Assembly: GCA_034432755.1 (NCBI GenBank)
Contig: DAOUBQ010000100.1
Coordinates: forward strand, 1-47,670
DNA: 47,670 bases
Direction: 5' to 3'
From: UBA5195 sp034432755
GTDB lineage: Bacteria > Chloroflexota > Anaerolineae > Anaerolineales > Villigracilaceae
Below, piece by piece: positions 1 through 7,092 of this stretch. The position numbers were made by a program, and so were the translations under genes. The number at the start of each line of letters is the position of its first letter. Position 1 is the stretch's first letter. The notes beneath the pieces were generated by a model that worked only from the letters and a program-made list of their open reading frames with translations, was not told where the DNA came from and did no database searches.

Positions 1-163
1 TCTCGCCTTTTTGCTTCCCTGAGCAAGTCAGGATATGCCGTATTTCGGTTCGTTTTTTAAGGTTCTACGCCAACTTTTGGCAAAACTACAGTTCCTAAGA
101 AACCTGGTGGCAAGATAACATCTCGCCCCACATCTTTTCTAACTTTTGGGACACCCCCACGCT
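1..163. other. Non-coding stretch at window start
   Basis: No convincing gene is visible here. The stretch lies downstream of the minus-strand oxidoreductase that ends at 164. I see no clear terminator hairpin with a T-run and no tRNA. Confidence 0.5.
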
Positions 164-1954
164 TCACAACCCCAACTCCTCGAGTTTTTCCGGCCTGGGC
201 GCGCCGGTTTCGGGGTCCCAGCCGCGCGCTTGATAATAGGCCGCCATCATCTCTTCGAATGGGATAACGTATCCCGCTGCGCCGCCGTCTTCGTAGGCGC
301 GCAGGAGCGGTTGGGGCAAGGTGTCATCTGCGCGGGTCAGGCCAAGTTTCAGGTTGATGAGCCGCTTCAGGTTCCAGGTGCGCTCACCACAGCGCATTAA
401 ATCATCCAGCGTCCAGTTGTAGCCGCAAGCAGCATTGACCAAATCCACCATCGTTTCGGGCGGGACGTTGGCGAACAGGCACAAGACCAGCGCGTTGTTG
501 ACGGTGCGAAAATCCTGGTGGCGGGCCACATTGGCGGCTTTCTCCGCGCCGGCGTGCCGGTCATAAAATTCCAGGCCCAGGCTGGCATCCACCTGCCCAA
601 TATCGGCCAGGAAGTAATCAGATTGGTTATGGCAGGCGCCGCGTGGCGAGGTGGCATAGACAATCGCCATGCCCGAAGCCCCGCGCGGGTCGTGATAGGC
701 CACTTCCAGGCCGTTGACCTGCACCGCTTCATCAGGCGCGCCGAAGTGTTCGGCCAGTTTTTTGGCGCCCAAAGCGAGAAGTTGTCCAAAGCCCTCGCGC
801 CGCACCGCCAGGTGGATGCATTGTTCGGCGGCCTCGGCATTGCCCCAGGCGAGTTCCAGCCCGCCTGTATCTTTTATCCCGATGAAACCGAGTTCATACA
901 GGCGAAAGGCAAGCCCAATCGTGCCGCTCATCGAAATCGTATCCACGCCATAGCGGTCGCACAACTCGCCCAGCCGGGTGGCTATGGCCGGGCTGGTCAA
1001 TCCCAGGTTGGGGCCAAACCCCACCAGGGTTTCGTATTCCGGCCCTTTGCGTTTCTCGCCATCTTCGAGCCGCACCACTCGCCCGCAGGCGATGACGCAG
1101 GCGTGACAGGCCGATTTGCCTGCCAGGATGGTTTCGGCCACGCTCGCCCCGGAGATGTTATCGGCCCCCTCGAGGGTTCCGGCGCTGAAATATTTTTTGG
1201 GCTGCTCGCCCAGGTAGTTGAAGTAATCCGCCGCGCCCGCCGAACCGAGGCTGTTCAAGACGCTGGTCATGGGGTCGCCTTTGAGCGCCAGGTTGGCCGC
1301 CGAGCGGCGTGGGGTGTACTGTTCCGGTGCAAACACCGGCACCTTGCCCGTGCCTTTGACGGCAATGGCCTTAACATTTTTGCTGCCCATCACGGCGCCG
1401 AGTCCGGTGCGCCCGGCCACTCGGCCATGGTCGCAGAGCAGCAGGGCGTAAGGCAGCCTGCGCTCCCCGGCTACGCCGATGCCGAGAGTCCGTATGCCGG
1501 TTATTCTGTTTTCCTGTTTGATGGCTTCTTGGACTTCGTAAGTATCCAGCCCCCAGAGCGAATCGGCTGCGCGCACTTCGACATTCCCATCCCGAATGAG
1601 AATATAGACTGGTTTTTCAGCCTTTCCGGTCAGCCAGATGCCGTCCCAGCCTGCCATGCGCAGTTCTGGGCCGAAGAAGCCGCCGCAGTTCGACTCGGCC
1701 CACAGCCCGGTGGCGGGACTTTTGCCGCAGACGACGAAGCGCCCCACCGTCGGCCCCGCCGTGCCGGAGAGCGGGCCGTTGAGTACCAGCAAGGGCGCTT
1801 CGGGGGAGAGCGGGTCGAGTTCGCGGGTCAGCGAGTCGTAGAGCAGGCGTGCTGCCAGCGAAGCGCCCCCCAAAAAATCCCGCTCGTATTCGGCGGGAAT
1901 GGTGTAGGTTTCGATTGTGTGGGTGCTGAGGTCAATTTTGAGTATCGGCTGCAT
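164..1954 (-). CDS. Aldehyde:ferredoxin oxidoreductase family protein (tungsten enzyme)
   Basis: This is a 596-residue protein of the AOR family, cytoplasmic enzymes that use a tungsten- or molybdenum-bispyranopterin cofactor and a [4Fe-4S] cluster to oxidise aldehydes with ferredoxin. The length is normal for the family. The N-terminal part has the typical FLGG-A-LAARLLYD and GPL-GT-GPT-GR segments. The cluster ligands are visible as CX2CX3C around residue 280-288 (SACHACVIAC), with a fourth Cys near residue 490 (NALVLC); this spacing matches characterised AORs. The reading frame extends upstream, but homology starts at MQPILKIDLS, so I chose the ATG at 1954. The gene stands alone and is divergent from the T7SS-like locus. 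The substrate cannot be told from sequence. I see no pterin-synthesis genes nearby. Confidence 0.93.
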   Translation of the reverse strand: MQPILKIDLSTHTIETYTIPAEYERDFLGGASLAARLLYDSLTRELDPLSPEAPLLVLNGPLSGTAGPTVGRFVVCGKSPATGLWAESNCGGFFGPELRMAGWDGIWLTGKAEKPVYILIRDGNVEVRAADSLWGLDTYEVQEAIKQENRITGIRTLGIGVAGERRLPYALLLCDHGRVAGRTGLGAVMGSKNVKAIAVKGTGKVPVFAPEQYTPRRSAANLALKGDPMTSVLNSLGSAGAADYFNYLGEQPKKYFSAGTLEGADNISGASVAETILAGKSACHACVIACGRVVRLEDGEKRKGPEYETLVGFGPNLGLTSPAIATRLGELCDRYGVDTISMSGTIGLAFRLYELGFIGIKDTGGLELAWGNAEAAEQCIHLAVRREGFGQLLALGAKKLAEHFGAPDEAVQVNGLEVAYHDPRGASGMAIVYATSPRGACHNQSDYFLADIGQVDASLGLEFYDRHAGAEKAANVARHQDFRTVNNALVLCLFANVPPETMVDLVNAACGYNWTLDDLMRCGERTWNLKRLINLKLGLTRADDTLPQPLLRAYEDGGAAGYVIPFEEMMAAYYQARGWDPETGAPRPEKLEELGL

Positions 1955-2248
1955 GAGCCAGATTATACCAAGACAGGTTGGAGACCCAGCCATAGCGCAA
2001 GCGGAAATTGAGACGCCATTTGTTCTCCATGCGCGGCTATGTTCCTTTACGTCCACCACCGGCGTTTTGATTCTTGAGTTCTATCAAGATTCTGTAAAAG
2101 TCGAGTAAGATATTAACGTCTCGCAAGGGTGCTGCTTTGTACTCCGCTGGTTTCGGTTTCAAAGCAACCTTTCGGGGGATGGAAATTGAAGATTTTCACG
2201 CTATAATTTGGATGATTCTATCCGGTTTGTGGGTTATGGGAGGAAGGT
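1955..2248. other. Divergent intergenic region
   Basis: This 294-base gap separates the oxidoreductase (leftward) from the secretion locus (rightward). The only site I can support is the rightward promoter near 2180-2207. Short open frames here have no ribosome binding site and no recognisable protein. Confidence 0.5.
2180..2207 (+). promoter_or_regulatory. Candidate promoter of the T7SS-like locus
   Basis: There is a perfect TATAAT at 2202-2207, preceded after 16 bases by TGGAAA (2180-2185, 4 of 6 matches to the sigma-70 -35 consensus). Transcription would start near 2213, leaving a leader of about 36 bases that contains the GGAGGAAGG ribosome site before the GTG at 2249. The -10 is strong and the -35 weak. 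Confidence 0.55.
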
Positions 2249-4549
2249 GTGATTCGGGTCTGGAAACAATTCATTCTTGTCGTCCTTCTGGTTGTGTTGG
2301 TTTCTGCGCCGGTCTTTTCTGTTCGCGCCCAATCGGGGTTGGCAATTCGACTGAGTCAGATTGCAACTATCGAAACCCCAGACTCGATGACCTTGAAGGT
2401 GTATTACAACGTCTATGACCCGAAGACGGGACTGCCGGTTGTAGAAACTCTGGCAGAAACAGCGCGCATTGACTTGCCCGGGGTCAATTATTTTACCGAT
2501 GTGCGCGTGCAGAAGCCCGATGTGCCGATTTACATTGTCTTTTTACTCGATGCCAGCGGTACGATGATACGCGCTTCTGAAGATTTGAAACGCGCGGCCA
2601 AGGAAGCCCTGAACAACACCCCCGATAACGCCTTTTTCTCTGTCGTTCAATTCAATTCTGAAATCAGGCTGCTTCAGGATTTTACGCAAAACATCTCTGC
2701 TGTCAGTTTTGCGATTGATAAATATCAGGCAGCCAGTAAAGAAACCTGCATGTACGATTCGTTGTTTACCGCAGCAGAAAGTTTGCAAAAAGCCCCCCCA
2801 GGCCGCCGCGCCATTGTTTTATTTGCTGATGGGCGGGATGAAACCTTTGTGCCAAACCAGCCGTGCAGCAAGAAAACCTTCCTGGAAGTGACCGAGTTTG
2901 CCCAAAAGACGCAGATTCCAATTAACACGATTGGGTTGGCCTCTAAAGAATCCAACCTTAACGAAGTCGAGCTCAAGGGCATGGCCGCCAGCACAGGTGG
3001 GTTTTCGGCCATTGCCCAACGGGAAAATATTGCAAGTGCGTTCGAAGCCATCATGAACGGCCTGAAAGCGCAATGGATGGTACAGGCCGAAGTTTATCCC
3101 AAAAAGGGCAGCAATCCGGCGGTATTAACCCTGACCCTGAAAGATAACGAAACCCTCACTTCCAGTTTTTCCATCAACTCTGAAACTGAATACGATGGCC
3201 CGCCCAGCCCGGTGCGTGGGCAGTTTGCCGGGTTGCAGTTCGTGCCAGAAGACCAGACCTACAACATCCAGATTTCCATGACCTCCCCCGAACTGGTCGA
3301 ATATATTAAAGTGGAAGTCTGGGATGCCAGGGGTGGTTCGAAAGTCGCCGAGTTTACCTTCGATGAGTTGCAGCAAAACAACGTCTTGACCATTCCCACC
3401 GACCAGCTGGTGGTTGGCAGGACTTACCAATTGATAATGACCGCCGTCAGCAAGCAGGATAAGACTCGGTTTAGCTGGTTCACCAATAAAGACGGCAAGA
3501 AATTGGTCGAACTCATGCATGAGTTCGAGTTTGACCCCACCGCCAACCTGCCGGCCTTATCCATTCAGTCCATTGCCCAGCAAGACAACAATCTGATATT
3601 GTCGGTCAAGACCACCAATTCCCAACTCATCGGCGGGTTCGATGGCTGGCTGGTGGATGAAGTCACCAACACCAAAGCACCAGGCTCAGATTTCACCGGC
3701 TCGGCAGAAGATGCTTCTTTGGGCCGGCTGGTGATCCCGCTCAGTCAATCCAAAATTCCCGATGGCAAATACACCGTCATTGCGCGCGTGTTGGGTAAAC
3801 AAGGACAGGTTTACACAACGGTTCAGTTTCCTGGGGTGGTGTACCAGGCCAAACGCCCGAACCTGCTTCAGATGTTGACCACTGCGCTGATTGCTGCGCC
3901 AATCATCCTGGTCACGGTGGTGGCGATTATTTTGGGCGTCGTTGGGTTTATGATGTACTCCTCGCGGCGTGAAAAATCACTCACCGGAACCCCAGTTCTG
4001 CAAGGGCGGCTCGGCGGTAAATTGGGAGATGGAAAACGAGCTGGCCCGGTGATTCCGATTGCGGAGGAAGAACCGATTCCCACTCGAAGACCGGGCGCGC
4101 CCCCGCCGCCTGTTTCCGCACCGCAGGCTTTCAGGCAAGATGCTGCTCCGGCAACGGCGCCGCCTTTGTCGGATGCCACGATAGTTGCCGATGGAAACGC
4201 CCAGGCAACCATGATGGCTGTTCCGATTGCCAAAGCGCAGCCATCTCTATCCATCCTGAAATCTCCGCCAGAACTGGCGATTGGCTCCAAAATCCCCTTA
4301 CAGCCACTGCCGTTTGTGATTGGCCGCGTAGAGGGCAGCCTGCTGCTCAAAGAACCGAACATTTCTCGCCGCCATGCCGAAATCTCGTTTGATGCTGCCC
4401 GCCAGGTTTATCTGATCACCGACCTGAACAGCAGCAACGGGACCTTCGTCAACGGACAGCGTATCCCTGCCGGGCAGCCTGTCCAACTGAATCACGGCGC
4501 CGTCATCAATTTCGGCCCGAACGTATCCGTCCGTTTCGAGGCAATTTGA
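2249..4549 (+). CDS. Membrane protein: signal peptide, extracytoplasmic vWA domain, TM helix, cytosolic FHA domain
   Basis: A 766-residue protein with a GTG start preceded by GGAGGAAGG. Residues 1-27 are a signal peptide with a likely cut after VRA. A von Willebrand A domain spans about 92-275. Its metal-site motif is DASGT (101-105), with T166 and D194 as further ligand candidates; the usual DxSxS has become DxSxT. About 250 residues of beta-rich, Ig-like sequence follow. One transmembrane helix lies at about 541-570, then a Pro/Ala-rich linker. The C-terminal FHA domain (about 685-766) has GR, SRRHAEI and the NSSNGTFVNG phosphothreonine-binding loop. The topology therefore puts vWA outside and FHA inside. 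It is the first gene of the locus and ends 8 bases before the first WXG100 gene. I infer a membrane component that links an external ligand to phospho-signalling or to the secretion ATPase. No named T7SS component has this architecture that I know of. Confidence 0.85.
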   Translation: MIRVWKQFILVVLLVVLVSAPVFSVRAQSGLAIRLSQIATIETPDSMTLKVYYNVYDPKTGLPVVETLAETARIDLPGVNYFTDVRVQKPDVPIYIVFLLDASGTMIRASEDLKRAAKEALNNTPDNAFFSVVQFNSEIRLLQDFTQNISAVSFAIDKYQAASKETCMYDSLFTAAESLQKAPPGRRAIVLFADGRDETFVPNQPCSKKTFLEVTEFAQKTQIPINTIGLASKESNLNEVELKGMAASTGGFSAIAQRENIASAFEAIMNGLKAQWMVQAEVYPKKGSNPAVLTLTLKDNETLTSSFSINSETEYDGPPSPVRGQFAGLQFVPEDQTYNIQISMTSPELVEYIKVEVWDARGGSKVAEFTFDELQQNNVLTIPTDQLVVGRTYQLIMTAVSKQDKTRFSWFTNKDGKKLVELMHEFEFDPTANLPALSIQSIAQQDNNLILSVKTTNSQLIGGFDGWLVDEVTNTKAPGSDFTGSAEDASLGRLVIPLSQSKIPDGKYTVIARVLGKQGQVYTTVQFPGVVYQAKRPNLLQMLTTALIAAPIILVTVVAIILGVVGFMMYSSRREKSLTGTPVLQGRLGGKLGDGKRAGPVIPIAEEEPIPTRRPGAPPPPVSAPQAFRQDAAPATAPPLSDATIVADGNAQATMMAVPIAKAQPSLSILKSPPELAIGSKIPLQPLPFVIGRVEGSLLLKEPNISRRHAEISFDAARQVYLITDLNSSNGTFVNGQRIPAGQPVQLNHGAVINFGPNVSVRFEAI

Positions 4550-4557
4550 GGGAAATC

Positions 4558-5493
4558 ATGTCCAAAATCCTCCAACTTAAATATGATGAATTGAATGCCA
4601 TTGTTAAAACCTTCAATGGCGAGGGTGAAGACTTCGCTCAACTGGTGACCACAACTCGCCAGCGTTTGCAGGATTTACGCAAGGAATGGATTGGCGAGGC
4701 GGCTGATAAATTCTTCGCCGAGATGGAACAAGACCTGCTGCCCGCCCTGACGCGCGTCTCGAAGGCGCATTTTTTCTCGCAAGATGTTTTGATGAAAGTA
4801 ATCAAAATCATCCGCGAAACCGACGAGGAAAATGCCAATTTCTTCAAGAACGTCTTTGAGACAGGAGCAGATGATTTTGGCGTTTCGGACTTCAAATCGG
4901 CCCTGGAGGGCTTAGAGATTGGCGGCGGAGGTGGTTGGGGCGGTGATTTTGGCGCTTCAGAGTTTGAATCAGTTGTGGAAGGGTTGGAAGGTGGGGGCGG
5001 TCAACCGGGCAGTGAGGGCGGCGAAGCAGGTGATTTTGGGCCTCCCCCCGCGGCTGGCTTGAGCGCAATCACCAGCGATTTTACCCAGGGAATTGAATTG
5101 GAAAGCACGCAAGGCGATGAAAATCCACTGGAAACCGGCACCCCCTCGGCTGGCGGGGGTGGAGGTGGAGGCGGCGCAGGCAGCAGTCAGGGTCTGCAGG
5201 GTGATTTGAAAAACATGGGCGTTGGGATGGTGGACCAGACTCCCCAGACCAGTTCCGCCGGTTCTAGCGCGCCGCAAGACCTACCCGACCATCTCTTTGG
5301 CGGGGCAGGCTCTGGCGGTGGCGCTTCCGCTTCCCAGCCGCCTGCTGCGCCGGGTAGTGGCCCTGCCTCAGGGGGTGGGCCTGCTTCGGAGAGCGGCAGC
5401 GCAGCCGCAGCCGGGATTGCCGGCGCGGTCGGCAGCGCTGCTGTGGGCGCAGCGGTCAAAGCGGTGAAAGATGCCAAAAAAGATGACAATTAG
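4558..5493 (+). CDS. Extended WXG100-like protein with Gly/Ser-rich tail (candidate T7 effector or large substrate)
   Basis: The 311-residue protein begins with a WXG100-like helical hairpin (about 1-100) with the turn motif W44-I-G46. Its end, KIIRETDEENANFF, closely resembles the end of the next gene product. The rest is low complexity. An imperfect repeat DFGxSxFxSxxEGLExGGGG occurs twice (about 112-153), followed by Gly runs, Pro-Gln stretches and an Ala/Gly/Val-rich end with a basic KAVKDAKKD tail. I chose the ATG at 4558 because GAGGGA lies just upstream; a TTG frame extension at 4546 overlaps the previous stop and is unlikely. The N-terminus matches the proteins thought to be exported by type VII systems. 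The tail has no enzymatic motif, so a structural or surface role is as likely as a toxin. Confidence 0.8.
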   Translation: MSKILQLKYDELNAIVKTFNGEGEDFAQLVTTTRQRLQDLRKEWIGEAADKFFAEMEQDLLPALTRVSKAHFFSQDVLMKVIKIIRETDEENANFFKNVFETGADDFGVSDFKSALEGLEIGGGGGWGGDFGASEFESVVEGLEGGGGQPGSEGGEAGDFGPPPAAGLSAITSDFTQGIELESTQGDENPLETGTPSAGGGGGGGGAGSSQGLQGDLKNMGVGMVDQTPQTSSAGSSAPQDLPDHLFGGAGSGGGASASQPPAAPGSGPASGGGPASESGSAAAAGIAGAVGSAAVGAAVKAVKDAKKDDN

Positions 5494-5514
5494 TACCAAT
5501 GGGTTACTATTTTT
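5491..5514 (+). terminator. Weak intrinsic terminator
   Basis: TAGTACC (5491-5497) can pair with GGTTACTA (5502-5509), with one bulged base, and is followed by five T residues. It starts on the stop codon of the extended WXG100 gene. The stem is short, so read-through is likely. Confidence 0.35.
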
Positions 5515-5527
5515 CAATTCGGATATA

Positions 5528-5557
5528 TTGACCCACATATATCAAAAATGCTAAATT
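5528..5557 (+). promoter_or_regulatory. Candidate internal promoter for the small WXG100 genes
   Basis: TTGACC (5528-5533) is followed after 18 bases by TAAATT (5552-5557). It lies in the 205-base gap before the first small WXG100 gene and would give a leader of about 135 bases. With the weak terminator just upstream, it would allow separate expression of the four small proteins. Confidence 0.4.
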
Positions 5558-5698
5558 GTTTCTGTGACCAACTTGCGAGGAGGTGGCGTATTCGAGAAAA
5601 ATCTATTTTCCAACTTTATCGGGTTGCTTCGGCTGTCGTTGGGTCATCGAAGTCGGGCGTTCTTGTTCAGACAATACTTGCAGTAGAAAGGACAAAAT

Positions 5699-6007
5699 AT
5701 GGCTGGAATGCTTCAAGTCAATTATGACGAAATGGAGGCCATCATCAAGACCCTGGAGGCGGAGGAGCAGGACATTAAAACCCTCCTTAAGCAGACCAAG
5801 TCTAAGGTGGAGGCTCTGCATGGCGATGGCTGGATTGGCCAGGGCGCCGACCAGTTTTTCAATGAAATGAACGGCACGGTCTTACCCGCAACGGCCAAAA
5901 TGGCCTACGCGCTGGATGTAGCCGGGAATGTTGCCAGGCAAATCGTCAAAATTATTCGCAGCGCCGATGAAGAGACCAAAGGTTTCTTCAACAACCTCGG
6001 CGGCTAA
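5699..6007 (+). CDS. WXG100 family protein (ESX-like secretion substrate)
   Basis: At 102 residues it has the family length. Two amphipathic helices are joined by a W45-I-G47 turn, the hallmark of WXG100 proteins, small dimeric proteins exported by type VII systems. The ribosome site is AAAGGA. The C-terminal helix ends KIIRSADEETKGFF, nearly the same as in the preceding long protein, which points to duplication. No C-terminal YxxxD/E export signal is visible, so it may leave as the partner of another subunit. It is the clearest WXG100 member in the window. Confidence 0.9.
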   Translation: MAGMLQVNYDEMEAIIKTLEAEEQDIKTLLKQTKSKVEALHGDGWIGQGADQFFNEMNGTVLPATAKMAYALDVAGNVARQIVKIIRSADEETKGFFNNLGG

Positions 6008-6019
6008 TGGGAGGTTAAA

Positions 6020-6310
6020 ATGGCAGACCGAATTCTTGTAAATTATCCTGCTCTGGAGGATATGGCCAAGCACTGTGAAATGGTTGCGCAGCGATTGGCC
6101 CAAACAGCAGACGTTTCCAAAAAAATCGCCGGGCAAATGCAAAATGGCGCTCTGGTGGGCGAACCCGGTGAAGCGTATTCGCAGGCCTTGGGGCTGTTTT
6201 TCCAGCGCGTCATCAAATTGAGCAATAAGTATCATGAAGTTGCCAATGACATCAAACAAGCCATCGCCGACATGCGCGCCGCTGACCAAACCGCCGGAAA
6301 TAAATTTTAG
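6020..6310 (+). CDS. WXG100-like small helical protein (degenerate turn)
   Basis: A 96-residue, nearly all-helical protein. It sits 12 bases after the preceding gene, with GGGAGG before the ATG. The position of the WXG turn (residues 45-47) reads L-V-G, so the Trp is lost but the Gly is kept. The pattern ALxDMAKHCEMVAQRLAQ followed by a turn and a second helix matches the WXG100 fold. It is probably an ESX-like subunit that pairs with one of its neighbours. The assignment rests on size, helix pattern, turn position and context. Confidence 0.75.
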   Translation: MADRILVNYPALEDMAKHCEMVAQRLAQTADVSKKIAGQMQNGALVGEPGEAYSQALGLFFQRVIKLSNKYHEVANDIKQAIADMRAADQTAGNKF

Positions 6311-6320
6311 GAGGTGAGAG

Positions 6321-6647
6321 ATGTCACTGTTTAAATTCATTGATGACTTGGTCGGCAATGTTGCCAACCAGATTTTGCAGCAAGTCCGCGTCGTTCAGGA
6401 TGCCGTCACCTCCCCATTGCGCGCTTTGGTGCAGCAGGTGGTGGGCGGAATTTGGAAGGGCGACGGCTCGGTGCGCTTTGTGAATGAGATGACCAACGAG
6501 GTCATTCCCATGCTGGTTAACATCATGAACGTCAATACCAGCTTCGCCAGCGCAATCAAAAAATCACAAGACCGCATGAACCAGGCGATTAAACAATCAA
6601 CCGGGCAGGTTCAAACTCTGTTCGATGTCTTTGGTCAGATTTTCTAA
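6321..6647 (+). CDS. WXG100-like small helical protein (WKG turn)
   Basis: This 108-residue protein is 10 bases downstream of its neighbour, with GGAGGTGAG before the ATG. The turn reads W45-K-G47, at exactly the WXG100 position, and the second helix begins VRFVNEMTNEVIPML, like FFNEMNGTVLPAT in the 5699 product. The first helix is more hydrophobic than usual (LVGNVANQILQQVRVV), which may mean tight pairing or membrane contact. It is probably another secreted or structural ESX-like subunit. Confidence 0.78.
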   Translation: MSLFKFIDDLVGNVANQILQQVRVVQDAVTSPLRALVQQVVGGIWKGDGSVRFVNEMTNEVIPMLVNIMNVNTSFASAIKKSQDRMNQAIKQSTGQVQTLFDVFGQIF

Positions 6648-6665
6648 ACCACAAGAGAGGCAAAA

Positions 6666-6962
6666 ATGGCTGATGAAGTCTATATGGATATCCCCGCCGT
6701 AGAAAAGATGGGGAATGATTTCAAGAACTTCGGTGAAATTCTGAATGCGGTGGCGAAAGCGCTCGAGGCCATCAGTTTCGTGCTGAAAGCAACTGCCTGG
6801 GTTTCCTTTGGTTCGACAGCGGCCCTCTCCGCTTTTGTGGACCGCATCAAACCCAACGTGCAGCGCGCGGCGAATAAGATGATTGAGCTTTCTGGTGACA
6901 TCCAAAGCGCCATCCGGGCCTACCGCGACGGCGATTATTCTGGCTCGCGCCGCTTCTGCTAA
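6666..6962 (+). CDS. WXG100-like small protein with YxxxD-type C-terminal motif
   Basis: A 98-residue protein with AGAGAGG before the start. W45 is kept in the turn position, but the glycine is shifted (W-V-S-F-G). Near the C-terminus Y86-RDG-D90 fits the YxxxD/E pattern that marks the exported partner in actinobacterial ESX pairs. The central segment (FVLKATAWVSFGSTAALSAF) is unusually hydrophobic. It is the last gene before a strong terminator. The motif match is short and could be chance, but its location just after the second helix is the expected one. Confidence 0.72.
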   Translation: MADEVYMDIPAVEKMGNDFKNFGEILNAVAKALEAISFVLKATAWVSFGSTAALSAFVDRIKPNVQRAANKMIELSGDIQSAIRAYRDGDYSGSRRFC

Positions 6963-7020
6963 ACCAGCACGTTGCACGCGGCAATTTTATGCTTGCGGAA
7001 TTGCTCTGACGGATGAGAAT

Positions 7021-7069
7021 CCGCGCCTGTGACGAGTGTTTGCACGGCAGGCGCGGTTTCCCTTTTTTT
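7021..7069 (+). terminator. Strong intrinsic terminator inside the T7SS-like locus
   Basis: CCGCGCCTG (7021-7029) pairs perfectly with CAGGCGCGG (7048-7056), followed by TTTCCC and seven T residues up to 7069. It lies between the last WXG100-like gene and the pseudokinase gene, and should cut most transcription coming from the substrate genes. Confidence 0.8.
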
Positions 7070-7092
7070 GACAGTCGGCTTTGCGAGGTGCC

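Noticed and set aside
518..2011. 497-codon open frame on the plus strand
   Set aside because: It lies opposite the AOR gene; its product has no family features and a biased composition typical of antisense frames in GC-rich DNA.
5583..5870. Open frame with a GTG start after GAGGAGG, overlapping the small WXG100 gene
   Set aside because: It runs out of frame through the WXG100 gene and its protein looks like noise (runs of Arg/Ser/Trp). A leader-peptide role cannot be excluded, but nothing supports it.
7068..7073. Perfect TTGACA (-35-like) just before the pseudokinase gene
   Set aside because: A -10 at normal spacing would fall on the start codon (CCATGA), which is not a -10, and the TTGACA overlaps the terminator T-run.
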